Positions 34,300 through 47,484 of a DNA stretch of 64,000 bases are shown here, piece by piece. Location: positions 2,604,001 to 2,668,000 of the forward strand of contig NZ_CP078013.2 in assembly GCF_024112395.2 (NCBI RefSeq), in the 5' to 3' direction. Position numbers and translations under genes: made by a program. This DNA comes from Pseudomonas pergaminensis (lineage in GTDB: Bacteria > Pseudomonadota > Gammaproteobacteria > Pseudomonadales > Pseudomonadaceae). The notes below the pieces were generated by a model, which was given only the letters and a program-made list of their open reading frames with translations, was not told the origin of the DNA and did not search any database. Numbering within the stretch: position 1 is the stretch's first letter; the number at the start of each line of letters is the position of its first letter.

Positions 34300-35079
34300 A
34301 TGAGTATTGCTGGAAAAGTCGCGCTGGTGACCGGCGCTGGGCAGGGCGTTGGCCGGGCCATCGCCTTGCGCCTGGCACAGGACGGTGCCGATATCGCCCT
34401 GGTGGACATCAATGGCGCCAAGCTCGAAGCCGTGGCCGCCGAAGTCGTCGCGCTGGACCGCAAGGCCTCTGTGTTCGTCGCTGACGTGGCCAAGCGCGAA
34501 CAGGTGGTGGCGGCGGTGGAGCATGCGCACCTGACCCTGGGTGGCTTCCACATCATCGTCAACAATGCCGGTGTGGCGCAGATCGATTCGCTGTTGGACG
34601 TCAGCCCGGAACAGGTCGAGCGCACCCTGGGCATCAACGTGCAGGGCGTGTTGTGGGGCATCCAGGCCGCTGGCAAGAAATTCAAGGCGCTCAAGCAGAA
34701 GGGCAAGATCATCAACGCCTGCTCCATCGCCGGCCATGAAGGTTTTGCACTGCTGGGGGTGTACTCGGCCACCAAGTTTGCCGTGCGTGCCTTGACCCAG
34801 GCGGCAGCCAAGGAGTTGGCGAGCGCCGGGATTACCGTAAACGCCTACTGTCCGGGCGTGGTGGGCACCGATATGTGGGTCGAGATCGACAAGCGCATGG
34901 CCGAGATCACCGGCGCCGAAGTCGGTGCGACCTACAAGAAGTATGTGGATGGCATCGCCTTGGGCCGGGCGCAGACGCCGGAGGATGTGGCGGGGCTGGT
35001 CGCGTACCTGGCCGGGCCGGATGCGGACTACATGACCGGGCAATCGCCGCTGATCGACGGTGGCCTTGTCTACCGCTGA
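34300..35079 (+). CDS. budC: Acetoin/diacetyl reductase (short-chain dehydrogenase)
   Basis: A 259-residue classical SDR. VALVTGAGQGVGRAIALRL is the NAD-binding start, NNAGVAQ the structural motif, SIAGHEGF and GVYSATKFAV the catalytic Ser, Tyr and Lys, and YCPGVVGTDMW the segment after. The tail IALGRAQTPEDVAGLVAYL and PLIDGGLVYR match (S)-acetoin-forming diacetyl reductase/2,3-butanediol dehydrogenase. AGGAG lies before the ATG at 34300; the longer opening from 34165 is not supported. The neighbouring acoRABC genes support a role in feeding butanediol or diacetyl into acetoin catabolism. Confidence 0.88.
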   Translation: MSIAGKVALVTGAGQGVGRAIALRLAQDGADIALVDINGAKLEAVAAEVVALDRKASVFVADVAKREQVVAAVEHAHLTLGGFHIIVNNAGVAQIDSLLDVSPEQVERTLGINVQGVLWGIQAAGKKFKALKQKGKIINACSIAGHEGFALLGVYSATKFAVRALTQAAAKELASAGITVNAYCPGVVGTDMWVEIDKRMAEITGAEVGATYKKYVDGIALGRAQTPEDVAGLVAYLAGPDADYMTGQSPLIDGGLVYR

Positions 35080-35095
35080 CAGGTACTCAGTCCAA

Positions 35096-35183
35096 TGTGG
35101 GAGGGGGCTTGCCCCCGATAGCAGTGTGTCAGCGCTGGAAGTATTGACTGATCCACCGCCATCGAGGCAAGCCCCCTCCCACC
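35096..35183. repeat. Paired REP elements between the SDR and acoR genes
   Basis: GTGGGAGGGGGCTTGCC and GGCAAGCCCCCTCCCAC face each other in the gap between the two convergent genes. The long stem may also separate their transcripts. Confidence 0.85.
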
Positions 35184-35200
35184 GTATTGACCCCGTTGTA

Positions 35201-37063
<1,863 letters not shown>

Positions 37064-37155
37064 AAGGCCTCCGGTTCTCGGTCTTTGTTGTTATGCCCGC
37101 CATTAAGCGCGCATGCGTCGGGCGCGACAAGCGCGGCCTGACCAACAGCCCGGCA

Positions 37156-37172
37156 TGAGACGCAGCGTCTCA
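37156..37172. promoter_or_regulatory. Perfect inverted repeat TGAGACG-N3-CGTCTCA, likely AcoR enhancer site
   Basis: TGAGACGCAGCGTCTCA has seven-base arms around three bases and sits about 110 bases before the sigma-54 promoter of acoA, the right distance for an upstream activator site. Partial copies follow: TGAGATG at 37180 and CGTCTCA at 37209. A close copy stands before the SDR gene at 34196. Confidence 0.65.
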
Positions 37173-37282
37173 AACCGGCTGAGATGCCGCCTTCGAGTCG
37201 CAATGCCGCGTCTCATTCTGCGATCCCGGCCGGGTTGCGACAACCGCTCTGGATCAAGGTTATGCCAGGTTTTTTACCGCCT

Positions 37283-37297
37283 TGGCACAGGCTGTGC
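37283..37297 (+). promoter_or_regulatory. Sigma-54 (-24/-12) promoter of acoABC
   Basis: TGGCACAGGCTGTGC matches TGGCAC-N5-TTGC except for one base (GTGC) and has the exact GG-to-GC spacing. It lies 65 bases before the acoA start. With a sigma-54 activator gene next to it, the assignment is strong. Confidence 0.8.
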
Positions 37298-37361
37298 TGA
37301 AGGCCCTGTAGCTGACCACGATCAGCCTTCTGTGTGCCGAGACAACCTGGAGAACAACAAG

Positions 37362-38342
37362 ATGTCCACTCACCTGTCCACCGATCAACTGCTGCATGCC
37401 TACACCGTGATGCGCACCATCCGTGATTTCGAAGAACGCCTGCACGTGGAATTCGCCACCGGCGAGATCCCCGGTTTCGTGCACCTCTACGCCGGCCAGG
37501 AAGCCAGTGCCGCCGGAGTCATGGCTCACCTCAACGATGAAGATTGCATCGCCTCCAACCACCGTGGCCACGGCCATTGCATCGCCAAGGGCGTGGATGT
37601 GTTCGGCATGATGGCCGAGATCTACGGCAAGAAAACCGGTGTGTGTGGCGGTAAAGGCGGCTCCATGCACATTGCCGACCAGGAGAAGGGCATGCTCGGC
37701 GCCAACGGCATTGTCGGCGCGGGTGCGCCGTTGGCGGCCGGTGCGGCGCTGGCCTCCAGGCTCAAGGGCAGCCAGGGCGTGGCCGTGGCGTTTTTTGGCG
37801 ACGGTGGCTCCAACGAAGGTGCGGTGTTCGAAGCGATGAACCTGGCCTCGATCATGAAACTGCCGTGCCTGTTCGTTGCGGAAAACAACGGCTATGCCGA
37901 GGCCACCGGATCCGGTTGGTCGGTAGCGTGCAAGGACATCGCCGAGCGTGCCGTGGGGTTTGGCATGCCGGGGGTGATTGTCGATGGCAATGATTTCTTC
38001 GCCGTGCACGCAGCGCTTGGTGTTGCCGTGGAACGTGCGCGCAAGGGCGACGGGCCAACCTTGGTCGAAGTGAAATTGAGCCGCTTCTACGGCCATTTCG
38101 AAGGCGATGCACAAACCTATCGCGGCCCCGATGAAGTGAAGAACCTGCGGGAACACGCCGATTGCCTGGCGCTGTTCCGCCAGCGTTGCAGCACTGAAGG
38201 CTGGCTGGACGCAGCGCAATTCGAGCGCATCGATGGCGAGGTCGCCCAGCTCATCGACGACGCCGTGCGCCTGGCCAAGTCGGATCCCAAGCCCCAGGCC
38301 GCCGACCTGCTCAGCGATGTCTACGTCGCCTACCACTCATAA
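37362..38342 (+). CDS. acoA: Acetoin dehydrogenase E1 alpha subunit (TPP-dependent)
   Basis: A 326-residue E1 alpha subunit of the acetoin dehydrogenase complex, which splits acetoin to acetaldehyde and acetyl-CoA. GFVHLYAGQEASAAG, SNHRGHGHCIAKG and the thiamine diphosphate motif FFGDGGSNEGAVFEAMNLA (GDG to N) are all present, and ENNGYAEATG follows. The ATG at 37362 is the family start; in-frame sequence before it is leader. acoB begins 23 bases downstream. Confidence 0.95.
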   Translation: MSTHLSTDQLLHAYTVMRTIRDFEERLHVEFATGEIPGFVHLYAGQEASAAGVMAHLNDEDCIASNHRGHGHCIAKGVDVFGMMAEIYGKKTGVCGGKGGSMHIADQEKGMLGANGIVGAGAPLAAGAALASRLKGSQGVAVAFFGDGGSNEGAVFEAMNLASIMKLPCLFVAENNGYAEATGSGWSVACKDIAERAVGFGMPGVIVDGNDFFAVHAALGVAVERARKGDGPTLVEVKLSRFYGHFEGDAQTYRGPDEVKNLREHADCLALFRQRCSTEGWLDAAQFERIDGEVAQLIDDAVRLAKSDPKPQAADLLSDVYVAYHS

Positions 38343-38365
38343 CAACAATTCGTGGAGAGAATTTC

Positions 38366-39385
38366 ATGGCTCGCAAAATCAGCTACCAGCAGGCAATCAA
38401 CGAAGCCCTGGCCCAGGAAATGCGCCGCGACCAGAGCGTGTTCATCATCGGCCAGGACGTGTCCGGCGGCACCGGTTCCCCTGGCGAGCAGGACGCCTGG
38501 GGCGGTGTGCTTGGCGTGACCAAGGGCCTGTACCCGGAGTTTCCCGACCGCGTGCTCGATGCGCCGCTGTCCGAAGTCGGCTACGTGGGCATGGCCGTCG
38601 GCGCTGCCACCCGTGGCATGCGCCCGGTGTGCGAACTGATGTTCGTCGACTTTATCGGCTGCTGCCTCGACCAGTTGCTCAACCAGGCCGCCAAGTTCCG
38701 CTACATGTTCGGCGGCAAGACCACCACGCCGCTGGTAGTGCGCGCCATGTACGGCGCCGGGCTGCGGGCGGCCGCCCAGCATTCGCAGATGCTCACCTCG
38801 ATGTGGACACATATTCCCGGCCTCAAGGTGGTGTGCCCAGCCACGCCCTATGACGCCAAGGGCATGTTGATCCAGGCGATCCGCGACAATGACCCGGTGA
38901 TCTTCCTCGAGCACAAGATGCTCTACAGCCTGCAGGGCGAAGTGCCCGAAGAGCTGTACACCGTGCCTTTCGGTGAAGCCAATTTTGTCCGCGAGGGCAG
39001 GGATGTGACCCTGGTGACCTACGGGCGAATGGTGCACATCACCCTGGAAGCCGCGACCAGCCTGGCGCGACAAGGCATCGATTGCGAGGTGCTGGACCTG
39101 CGCACCACCAGTCCGTTGGATGCCGACAGCATCCTCGAAAGCGTGGAAAAGACCGGGCGCCTGGTGGTGATCGACGAGTCCAACCCGCGCTGCTCGATTG
39201 CCACCGATATCAGTGCATTGGTCGCCCAGCAGGGTTTTTCTTTCCTGCGCGCGCCAATCGAAATGGTCACCGCGCCGCACACGCCGGTGCCGTTCTCCGA
39301 TGCGCTGGAAGACCTGTACATCCCCAACGCCGCGAAGATCGAAGCCGCGGTGCTGAAGATCGCCGACAAGAGGAATGCCGCATGA
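38366..39385 (+). CDS. acoB: Acetoin dehydrogenase E1 beta subunit
   Basis: A 339-residue transketolase-like E1 beta subunit. It shows INEALAQEMRRD, FIIGQDVSGGTGSPGEQDAWG, APLSEVGYVGMAVGAATRGM with the Glu that activates thiamine diphosphate, and CPATPYDAKGMLIQAIRDNDPVIFLEHK (in part), then VLDLRTTSPLD at the C-terminal domain. It forms the alpha2beta2 E1 with AcoA. GTGGAGAGAA precedes its ATG. It overlaps acoC by four bases. Confidence 0.95.
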   Translation: MARKISYQQAINEALAQEMRRDQSVFIIGQDVSGGTGSPGEQDAWGGVLGVTKGLYPEFPDRVLDAPLSEVGYVGMAVGAATRGMRPVCELMFVDFIGCCLDQLLNQAAKFRYMFGGKTTTPLVVRAMYGAGLRAAAQHSQMLTSMWTHIPGLKVVCPATPYDAKGMLIQAIRDNDPVIFLEHKMLYSLQGEVPEELYTVPFGEANFVREGRDVTLVTYGRMVHITLEAATSLARQGIDCEVLDLRTTSPLDADSILESVEKTGRLVVIDESNPRCSIATDISALVAQQGFSFLRAPIEMVTAPHTPVPFSDALEDLYIPNAAKIEAAVLKIADKRNAA

Positions 39386-40485
39386 TCCATACCTTGACCA
39401 TGCCCAAGTGGGGGCTGTCGATGACCGAGGGGCGCATCGATGTCTGGCTCAAGCAACCCGGCGACCGGGTGGAGAAGGGCGAAGAAGTGTTGGACGTGGA
39501 GACCGATAAGCTCTCCAGCAGTGTCGAGGCGCCGTTCAATGGCGTGCTGCGCCGTGTGTTGGCACTGAGCGACGAAACCCTGCCGGTGGGCGCGTTGCTG
39601 GGGATTGTGGTGGAGGGCGAAGCCACCGAAGAGGAAATCGATGCGGTGATCGACAGCTTCAATGCCGGGTTTGTCTCCAGCAGTGCCGAAACCGAAGCTT
39701 CGGGACCGAGTGCGCAGAAAGTCGAGATAGGCGGGCTTCTGTTGCGCTATCTCGAGCTGGGCGAGGGTGGCACGCCGTTGGTACTGATTCACGGATTCGG
39801 GGGGGATCTGAACAACTGGCTGTTCAATCAACCGGTATTGGCCGCCGAACGCCGGGTAATCGCCCTGGACCTGCCAGGGCATGGCGAGTCGGGCAAGCAA
39901 CTGCGTAGCGGCGATGCCGAGGAACTGAGCCTTGCGGTGCTGGCCTTGCTCGATCACCTCAGGCTCGACCGCGTACACCTGGCCGGGCATTCCATGGGTG
40001 GGCTGGTCGCACTGACCGTTGCCGACCAGGCGCACGCGCGTGTTGCCTCATTGACCCTGATCGCCAGCGCCGGCCTCGGCCAGGAGATCAACGGCGATTA
40101 CTTGCAAGGGTTTGCCGACGCCAGCAACCGCAATGCCCTCAAGCCGCCACTGACCCAACTGTTCAGCGACCCCGCGCTGGTGACGCGGCAGATGCTGGAG
40201 GACATGCTCAAGTTCAAGCGCCTGGAAGGGGTGGACAAGGCGCTGCAGCAGCTCAATACCGCGTTGTTCGAGGGCGGACGACAGAAGCTGGACTTACGTC
40301 ATCGCGTGGGCCGGCAGCCGAGCCTGGTGATCTGGGGCAGTGACGATGCGATCATCCCCGCCCGGCATGCCGAGGGGTTGGATGCCCAGGTGGAAATTCT
40401 GCCGGGGCAGGGGCATATGGTGCAGTTGGAGGCGGCGGAGCGGGTCAACCAGGTGATGGCCGCTTTTCTCAAGTCCCAACCTTGA
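39382..40485 (+). CDS. acoC: Acetoin dehydrogenase E2 (lipoyl domain plus alpha/beta hydrolase)
   Basis: A 367-residue protein with a lipoyl domain at residues 1-80 (VETDKLSSSVEAPFNG contains the lipoyl-lysine) and an alpha/beta hydrolase-fold domain from about 115 with PLVLIHGFGGDLNNW and the nucleophile elbow AGHSMGGLVAL. This fusion is typical of AcoC, the acetyltransferase that passes acetyl to CoA. The start is the ATG in the ATGA overlap with acoB; the opening at 39082 is a shadow of acoB. The E3 gene (acoL) is not in the window. Confidence 0.95.
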   Translation: MIHTLTMPKWGLSMTEGRIDVWLKQPGDRVEKGEEVLDVETDKLSSSVEAPFNGVLRRVLALSDETLPVGALLGIVVEGEATEEEIDAVIDSFNAGFVSSSAETEASGPSAQKVEIGGLLLRYLELGEGGTPLVLIHGFGGDLNNWLFNQPVLAAERRVIALDLPGHGESGKQLRSGDAEELSLAVLALLDHLRLDRVHLAGHSMGGLVALTVADQAHARVASLTLIASAGLGQEINGDYLQGFADASNRNALKPPLTQLFSDPALVTRQMLEDMLKFKRLEGVDKALQQLNTALFEGGRQKLDLRHRVGRQPSLVIWGSDDAIIPARHAEGLDAQVEILPGQGHMVQLEAAERVNQVMAAFLKSQP

Positions 40486-40539
40486 AATACAGCCCAATGT
40501 GGGGGGGGGTAAGCCCCTTCCCACCATTTGGATTGGGTT

Positions 40540-41436
40540 TCAAACGCAACGCTTCAGGGTTTCGCTTGGAAGCTCTTTGAACAGGGCGCGGTAGCTGCTG
40601 GAAAACCGCCCCAAATGCCAGAACGACCAATTCATCGCCACCTCGGCCACGGTGGTCCCGGTTGAATTGAGCAACTCCCGCCGCGCCCCATTCAACCTGC
40701 GCAAGCGCAACCACTGCGCCGGGCTCATCCCGGTGTAGGTCTTGAACCCCTGTTGCAATTGGCGCAACGGCACCCCGGCGATCTGCGCCAGTTCCAGCAG
40801 GTTGACCGTTTCGTCCGGCGCGTCTGCTGCCCATTCGCCGATGCGCGCCATCAACCGGCGCTCTTCACTGCGCCGCTGCAACGAGTGACGGTCCAGGCAC
40901 ACGCAGGCGTTGTCGAGGATAAACAGGCAATCGTCGAGCAGTTGCTGGGTGAGGGCGTCGCGGCTGGCGGGGTCGATCTCGGCGGACAGGCGGGTGAGGG
41001 TGCCACTCAACCAACGGCTGAACAGCGCGTTCTGCTGGCAGGTCAGCGGCGCCATGAACAAACCTTCGAGTTTCGCCACATCCAGGCCGTGGCGCTGCAC
41101 GAACTGCGGCCCGAACACCACCGCCACTTCACGGTAGTTTTCCGGGGTGATCCAGGTGTTGCGGCTTTCGCCATTGAGCAGGTATAGCGCGTTGTCGCTG
41201 CCGTCGAAACAGAACGCCAGAGCGCCGGCAGGCGCGTTGAAATGCTGCTCCACGCGGGTGTTCATGCACTCTTCGTACACCTCCACACCTTGCAGGTCGA
41301 GGTAGCGGATTTGCCCGGCAAAATGCCCGGGAGACATCTGCTGGTACTGCTGCACCCAGCCGGGGGTCGCACTGCATTGGGCGGCCACATCACCGGTGGT
41401 GAAGGCCTGTACGCGCAAAGCTGTTGCCTGTGTCAT
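40540..41436 (-). CDS. AraC-family regulator of the polyamine genes (inferred)
   Basis: A 298-residue AraC-type regulator with the DNA-binding region in the last 100 residues (LLELAQIAGVPLRQLQQGFK and TVAEVAMNWSFWHLGRFSS). The N-terminal 190 residues resemble the EutR-like/FeaR-type sensor domains. It is divergent from the glutamine synthetase-like gene 140 bases away, so control of the polyamine module is the simplest reading. The effector is not known. Confidence 0.85.
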   Translation of the reverse strand: MTQATALRVQAFTTGDVAAQCSATPGWVQQYQQMSPGHFAGQIRYLDLQGVEVYEECMNTRVEQHFNAPAGALAFCFDGSDNALYLLNGESRNTWITPENYREVAVVFGPQFVQRHGLDVAKLEGLFMAPLTCQQNALFSRWLSGTLTRLSAEIDPASRDALTQQLLDDCLFILDNACVCLDRHSLQRRSEERRLMARIGEWAADAPDETVNLLELAQIAGVPLRQLQQGFKTYTGMSPAQWLRLRRLNGARRELLNSTGTTVAEVAMNWSFWHLGRFSSSYRALFKELPSETLKRCV

Positions 41437-41575
41437 GGGAAACCTGGGCGCACTCTATTGGTGCGTTGTGGGTCGTGCAAAGTGGATAGATGCTGCCGTG
41501 CGGCGGCCTCAAGATAGACCTCAATGCGCCAGGAGTACAAGCCGGCGCATGCCCCCCACCCATGACGAGGTCCTT

Positions 41576-42934
41576 ATGAACGCCCCCTTCGATCAGCTGT
41601 CCGCCTGGCTGAAAGAACACAAGATTACCGAAGTCGAATGCGTGATCAGTGATTTGACTGGCATCGCACGCGGCAAGATTGCGCCCACCAACAAGTTCCT
41701 GCATGAGCGAGGCATGCGCCTGCCGGAAAGTGTGCTGCTGCAAACGGTAACCGGGGACTTTGTCGACGACGATATCTACTACGACCTGCTCGACCCGGCC
41801 GACATCGACATGATCTGCCGCCCGGTGTCCAACGCCACCTACGTGGTGCCATGGGCCATCGAGCCCACCGCGATTGTGATCCACGACACCTTCGACAAGC
41901 AGGGCAACCCCATCGAGCTGTCGCCGCGCAACGTGCTGAAGAAAGTCCTGCAGCTCTACACCGACAAAGGCTGGCAGCCGATTGTCGCGCCGGAAATGGA
42001 GTTCTACCTGACCCAGCGCTGCGAAGACCCGGACCTGCCGCTGAAAACACCGATTGGTCGCTCCGGCCGCGCCGAGACCGGGCGCCAGTCGTTTTCCATC
42101 GACGCGGCCAACGAATTCGACCCGTTGTTCGAAGACGTCTACGACTGGTGCGAAGCCCAGGGCCTGGACCTCGATACGCTGATCCACGAAGACGGCCCGG
42201 CGCAGATGGAAATCAACTTCCGCCACGGTGACGCCCTCGACCTGGCCGACCAGATCACCGTGTTCAAGCGCACCCTGCGCGAGGCCGCGCTCAAGCACAA
42301 CGTGGCCGCGACCTTCATGGCCAAACCCGTGGCCGACGAGCCGGGCAGCGCCATGCACCTGCACCAGAGCGTGGTCGACATCGCCACCGGCAAGCCGGTG
42401 TTCGTCGACGCCGAGGGCAACAAGAGCCAATTGTTCCTGCACCATATCGGCGGCCTGCAGAAGTACATCCCCAAGCTGCTGCCGATGTTCGCGCCCAACG
42501 TGAACTCGTTCCGCCGCTTTTTGCCGGATACCTCGGCACCGGTGAACGTGGAGTGGGGCGAAGAAAACCGCACTGTCGGCCTGCGCGTACCCACCTCCAG
42601 CCCCGACGCCATGCGTGTGGAAAACCGCCTGCCCGGCGCCGATGCCAATCCCTACCTGGCGATTGCCGCTAGTCTGTTGTGTGGCTACCTGGGCATGGTC
42701 GAGCAGATCGAACCGAGCGCACCGGTGGAGGGCCGCGCCTACGAGCGCCGCAACCTGCGCCTGCCATTCACCCTCGAAGATGCGCTGGCACGCATGGAGG
42801 ACTGCGACACGGTCAAGCAGTACCTGGGCGATAAATTCGTGCGTGGCTACGTCGCGGTCAAACGCGCCGAGCACGAGAATTTCAAGCGGGTGATCAGTTC
42901 CTGGGAACGTGAGTTCCTGCTGTTGAGCGTCTAA
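41576..42934 (+). CDS. Gamma-glutamylpolyamine synthetase (glutamine synthetase family)
   Basis: A 452-residue member of the PuuA/SpuI/PauA branch of glutamine synthetases, which ligate glutamate to putrescine or other polyamines with ATP. Metal- and ATP-site motifs are APEMEFYL (near 145), GPAQMEINFRHGD (near 210), HLHQSVVDIATGKPVF and NRTVGLRVPTSSPDAMRVENRLPGADANPYLA (in part). Length and RGMRLPESVLLQTVTGDF agree with the branch, not with GlnA. The ATG at 41576 has a GAGG upstream. A binding protein and an oxidase gene follow, forming a polyamine pathway set. Confidence 0.9.
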   Translation: MNAPFDQLSAWLKEHKITEVECVISDLTGIARGKIAPTNKFLHERGMRLPESVLLQTVTGDFVDDDIYYDLLDPADIDMICRPVSNATYVVPWAIEPTAIVIHDTFDKQGNPIELSPRNVLKKVLQLYTDKGWQPIVAPEMEFYLTQRCEDPDLPLKTPIGRSGRAETGRQSFSIDAANEFDPLFEDVYDWCEAQGLDLDTLIHEDGPAQMEINFRHGDALDLADQITVFKRTLREAALKHNVAATFMAKPVADEPGSAMHLHQSVVDIATGKPVFVDAEGNKSQLFLHHIGGLQKYIPKLLPMFAPNVNSFRRFLPDTSAPVNVEWGEENRTVGLRVPTSSPDAMRVENRLPGADANPYLAIAASLLCGYLGMVEQIEPSAPVEGRAYERRNLRLPFTLEDALARMEDCDTVKQYLGDKFVRGYVAVKRAEHENFKRVISSWEREFLLLSV

Positions 42935-42945
42935 AAAACCAATAA

Positions 42946-45335
<2,390 letters not shown>

Positions 45336-45353
45336 CCGACACCACCATCCTAA

Positions 45354-45442
45354 TGTGGGAGCGGGCTTGCTCGCGAAAGCGATCTTTCAGTGACACATGC
45401 ACTGACTGATCCACCGCATTCGCGAGCAAGCCCGCTCCCACA
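45354..45442. repeat. Paired REP elements after the oxidase gene
   Basis: TGTGGGAGCGGGCTTGCTCG and CGAGCAAGCCCGCTCCCACA are exact inverted copies at either end of a 89-base stretch between convergent genes. Confidence 0.9.
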
Positions 45443-45455
45443 GTTTTGAACGGCG

Positions 45456-46349
45456 TCAGGCCTTGGGTTCGGTTAGCACTTTGCGGAAGGTTTCCACCAG
45501 TGGCCGCAGGTTGATCCGATGCCACGCTGCCCACAATGGTGTGGTGTAGCTCAGCCACGGCAACTCCCGCAACACCACACCGGGTGGGGCATTGCGGCTC
45601 AGGCCTTTTTGTACCATCGCCACGCCCAACCCCGAAGCCACCAGGCCCAACGCGGTAAACGGTTCACCGGCTTCCATGGGGATCTGCGGGGTGAAGCCGG
45701 CGCGAATGCAGGCGGCCACAAAGTCGTCGGCGGGGTTGGCGCCAGGTTTGCGTTGCACGCCGATCCACTCCTGGCCGGCCAGGTGCTCGGGCAACAACTC
45801 GCTTTGATGGGCCAATGGATGGTGCTCGGGCAACGCCAGCAGCATGGGCTCGTCCAGCACTTGCCGTGCGATCAGGTCCGGGTCGTCGGCAGCCGGTGGT
45901 TCGCCGACCAGGGCGATGTCCAGGCTGCGTTGGCGCAGGCCTTCGAGTTGTTCCAGCGACGGCAGGTTATACAGCTTGATATGCACGGTGGGGCGGTCGT
46001 CGCGCAGGATGCGCAGGGCATTGGGCAATACACCGGCATGCATGGCGTTTTCGATATAGCCGATGCACAGGCCACCTTCTTCACCACGGCCCAGGCGCTT
46101 GCCCAGGGATTCCAGGCGATTGGCGTGGGTCAGCAAGGCCCTGGTTTCAGCCAGGAAAGTCTGGCCGTCGCGGGTCAGGCGGATGCGTTGCTGGCTGCGT
46201 TCAAACAGGGTCAGGCCCAGGCGTTCTTCAAGCTGGGCGATCTGCCGGCTCAGCGGCGACTGCGAGATGTGCAGGCGTTCGGCTGCACGGCCGACGTGTT
46301 CTTCTTCGGCGACTACTTCGAAGTAGCGCAGTTGGCGGAGATCGATCAT
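45456..46349 (-). CDS. LysR-family transcription regulator
   Basis: A 297-residue LysR regulator. MIDLRQLRYFEVVAEEEHVG begins the protein, and RAAERLHISQSPLSRQIAQL is the helix-turn-helix. The effector domain starts near residue 90 (GGLCIGYIENAMHAGVLP). The ATG at 46349 is the family start; in-frame sequence to 46409 is upstream. It is divergent from the aldo-keto reductase gene, which with the SDR and SRPBCC genes is its likely target. Confidence 0.92.
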   Translation of the reverse strand: MIDLRQLRYFEVVAEEEHVGRAAERLHISQSPLSRQIAQLEERLGLTLFERSQQRIRLTRDGQTFLAETRALLTHANRLESLGKRLGRGEEGGLCIGYIENAMHAGVLPNALRILRDDRPTVHIKLYNLPSLEQLEGLRQRSLDIALVGEPPAADDPDLIARQVLDEPMLLALPEHHPLAHQSELLPEHLAGQEWIGVQRKPGANPADDFVAACIRAGFTPQIPMEAGEPFTALGLVASGLGVAMVQKGLSRNAPPGVVLRELPWLSYTTPLWAAWHRINLRPLVETFRKVLTEPKA

Positions 46350-46462
46350 GTTAGACCTACGAGGACTCAAGTGGGTCGCAGTATGTCTTGGACGGTCCGA
46401 TCTCTGCAATCTAGGATCTGCTCAACGGTCACAGCGACCCCTGCACCCATTGAGGATCCACC

Positions 46463-47467
46463 ATGAGCTTGAAAGATAAACTTCCCGGCCAACTCGGCTT
46501 TGGCACCGCACCGCTGGGCAACATGTTCCGCGCCATTCCTGAAGACGAGGCCCAGGCCACCGTGGAGGCTGCCTGGAGCGCCGGCGTGCGCTATTTCGAC
46601 ACCGCGCCGTTCTACGGCTCGGGCCTCTCTGAAATCCGCCTGGGCCAAGCCCTGTCGCAGTACAACCGCGACGACTTCGTGCTCAGCACCAAGGTCGGCC
46701 GGGTGATTCTCGACGAAATCGAAGCAAGCCCCCGTGACCTCGGCGAAAAAAGCGGTGTGTTCGAACACGGTCGCCCGAACAAGATGGTCAACGACTACAG
46801 CGCCGACGCGACGATGCGCTCGATTGAAGACAGCCTGGCCCGCCTGAACACCGATCGCCTCGACATCGTGTGGATCCATGACATCGCCCAGGACTTCTAC
46901 GGCGACCAGTGGCTGGAGTACTTCAACCAGGCCCGTACCGGTGCGTTCAAAGTGCTGACTCGCTTGCGCGAAGAGGGCGTGATCAAGGCCTGGGGCCTGG
47001 GTGTGAACCGCGTCGAGCCGTGCGAGCTGACCCTGGACCTGACTGAAGCGCAACCCGACGGCTTTTTGCTGGCCGGCCGCTACACTTTGCTGGACCACGA
47101 CCGCGCCCTGCAACGCTTGATGGATGCGGCCCTGGCACAGAACGTCGAGATCGTCGTCGGTGGCCCCTACAGCTCCGGCATCCTCGCCGGTGGCGCGCAC
47201 TTTGAGTACCAGCCAGCCAGCCCGGCGATCATCAGCAAGGTTGAGCAGATCAAGGCGATTGCCCAGGCGTTTGGCGTGAGCGTAAAGGCCGCCGCGCTGC
47301 AATTCTCCCTGGCGCATCCGGCCGTGGCTGCGGTGATCCCAGGCGCCAGTCGTCCGGGGCGGATTGCCGAAGACGTTGCGGCGTTGTCAGAGAAGATCCC
47401 GGCAGCCTTCTGGCAGGCCCTGCGCGATGGCCGATTGATTTCGGACCGTGCACCACTGCCGCTTTAA
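46463..47467 (+). CDS. Aldo/keto reductase (aldose 1-dehydrogenase type)
   Basis: A 334-residue aldo/keto reductase. Catalytic residues are visible in YFDTAPFYGSGLSE (Asp, Tyr), LSTKVGRV (Lys) and VWIHDIAQD (His). The sequence is closest in pattern to D-threo-aldose 1-dehydrogenase and pyridoxal 4-dehydrogenase, which share KSGVFEHGRPN-like inserts (here EKSGVFEHGRPN). It probably oxidises a sugar such as L-fucose or an aldehyde; the substrate is not certain. It is first in a three-gene unit. Confidence 0.88.
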   Translation: MSLKDKLPGQLGFGTAPLGNMFRAIPEDEAQATVEAAWSAGVRYFDTAPFYGSGLSEIRLGQALSQYNRDDFVLSTKVGRVILDEIEASPRDLGEKSGVFEHGRPNKMVNDYSADATMRSIEDSLARLNTDRLDIVWIHDIAQDFYGDQWLEYFNQARTGAFKVLTRLREEGVIKAWGLGVNRVEPCELTLDLTEAQPDGFLLAGRYTLLDHDRALQRLMDAALAQNVEIVVGGPYSSGILAGGAHFEYQPASPAIISKVEQIKAIAQAFGVSVKAAALQFSLAHPAVAAVIPGASRPGRIAEDVAALSEKIPAAFWQALRDGRLISDRAPLPL

Positions 47468-47484
47468 CTTCAGGAGTTCAACCC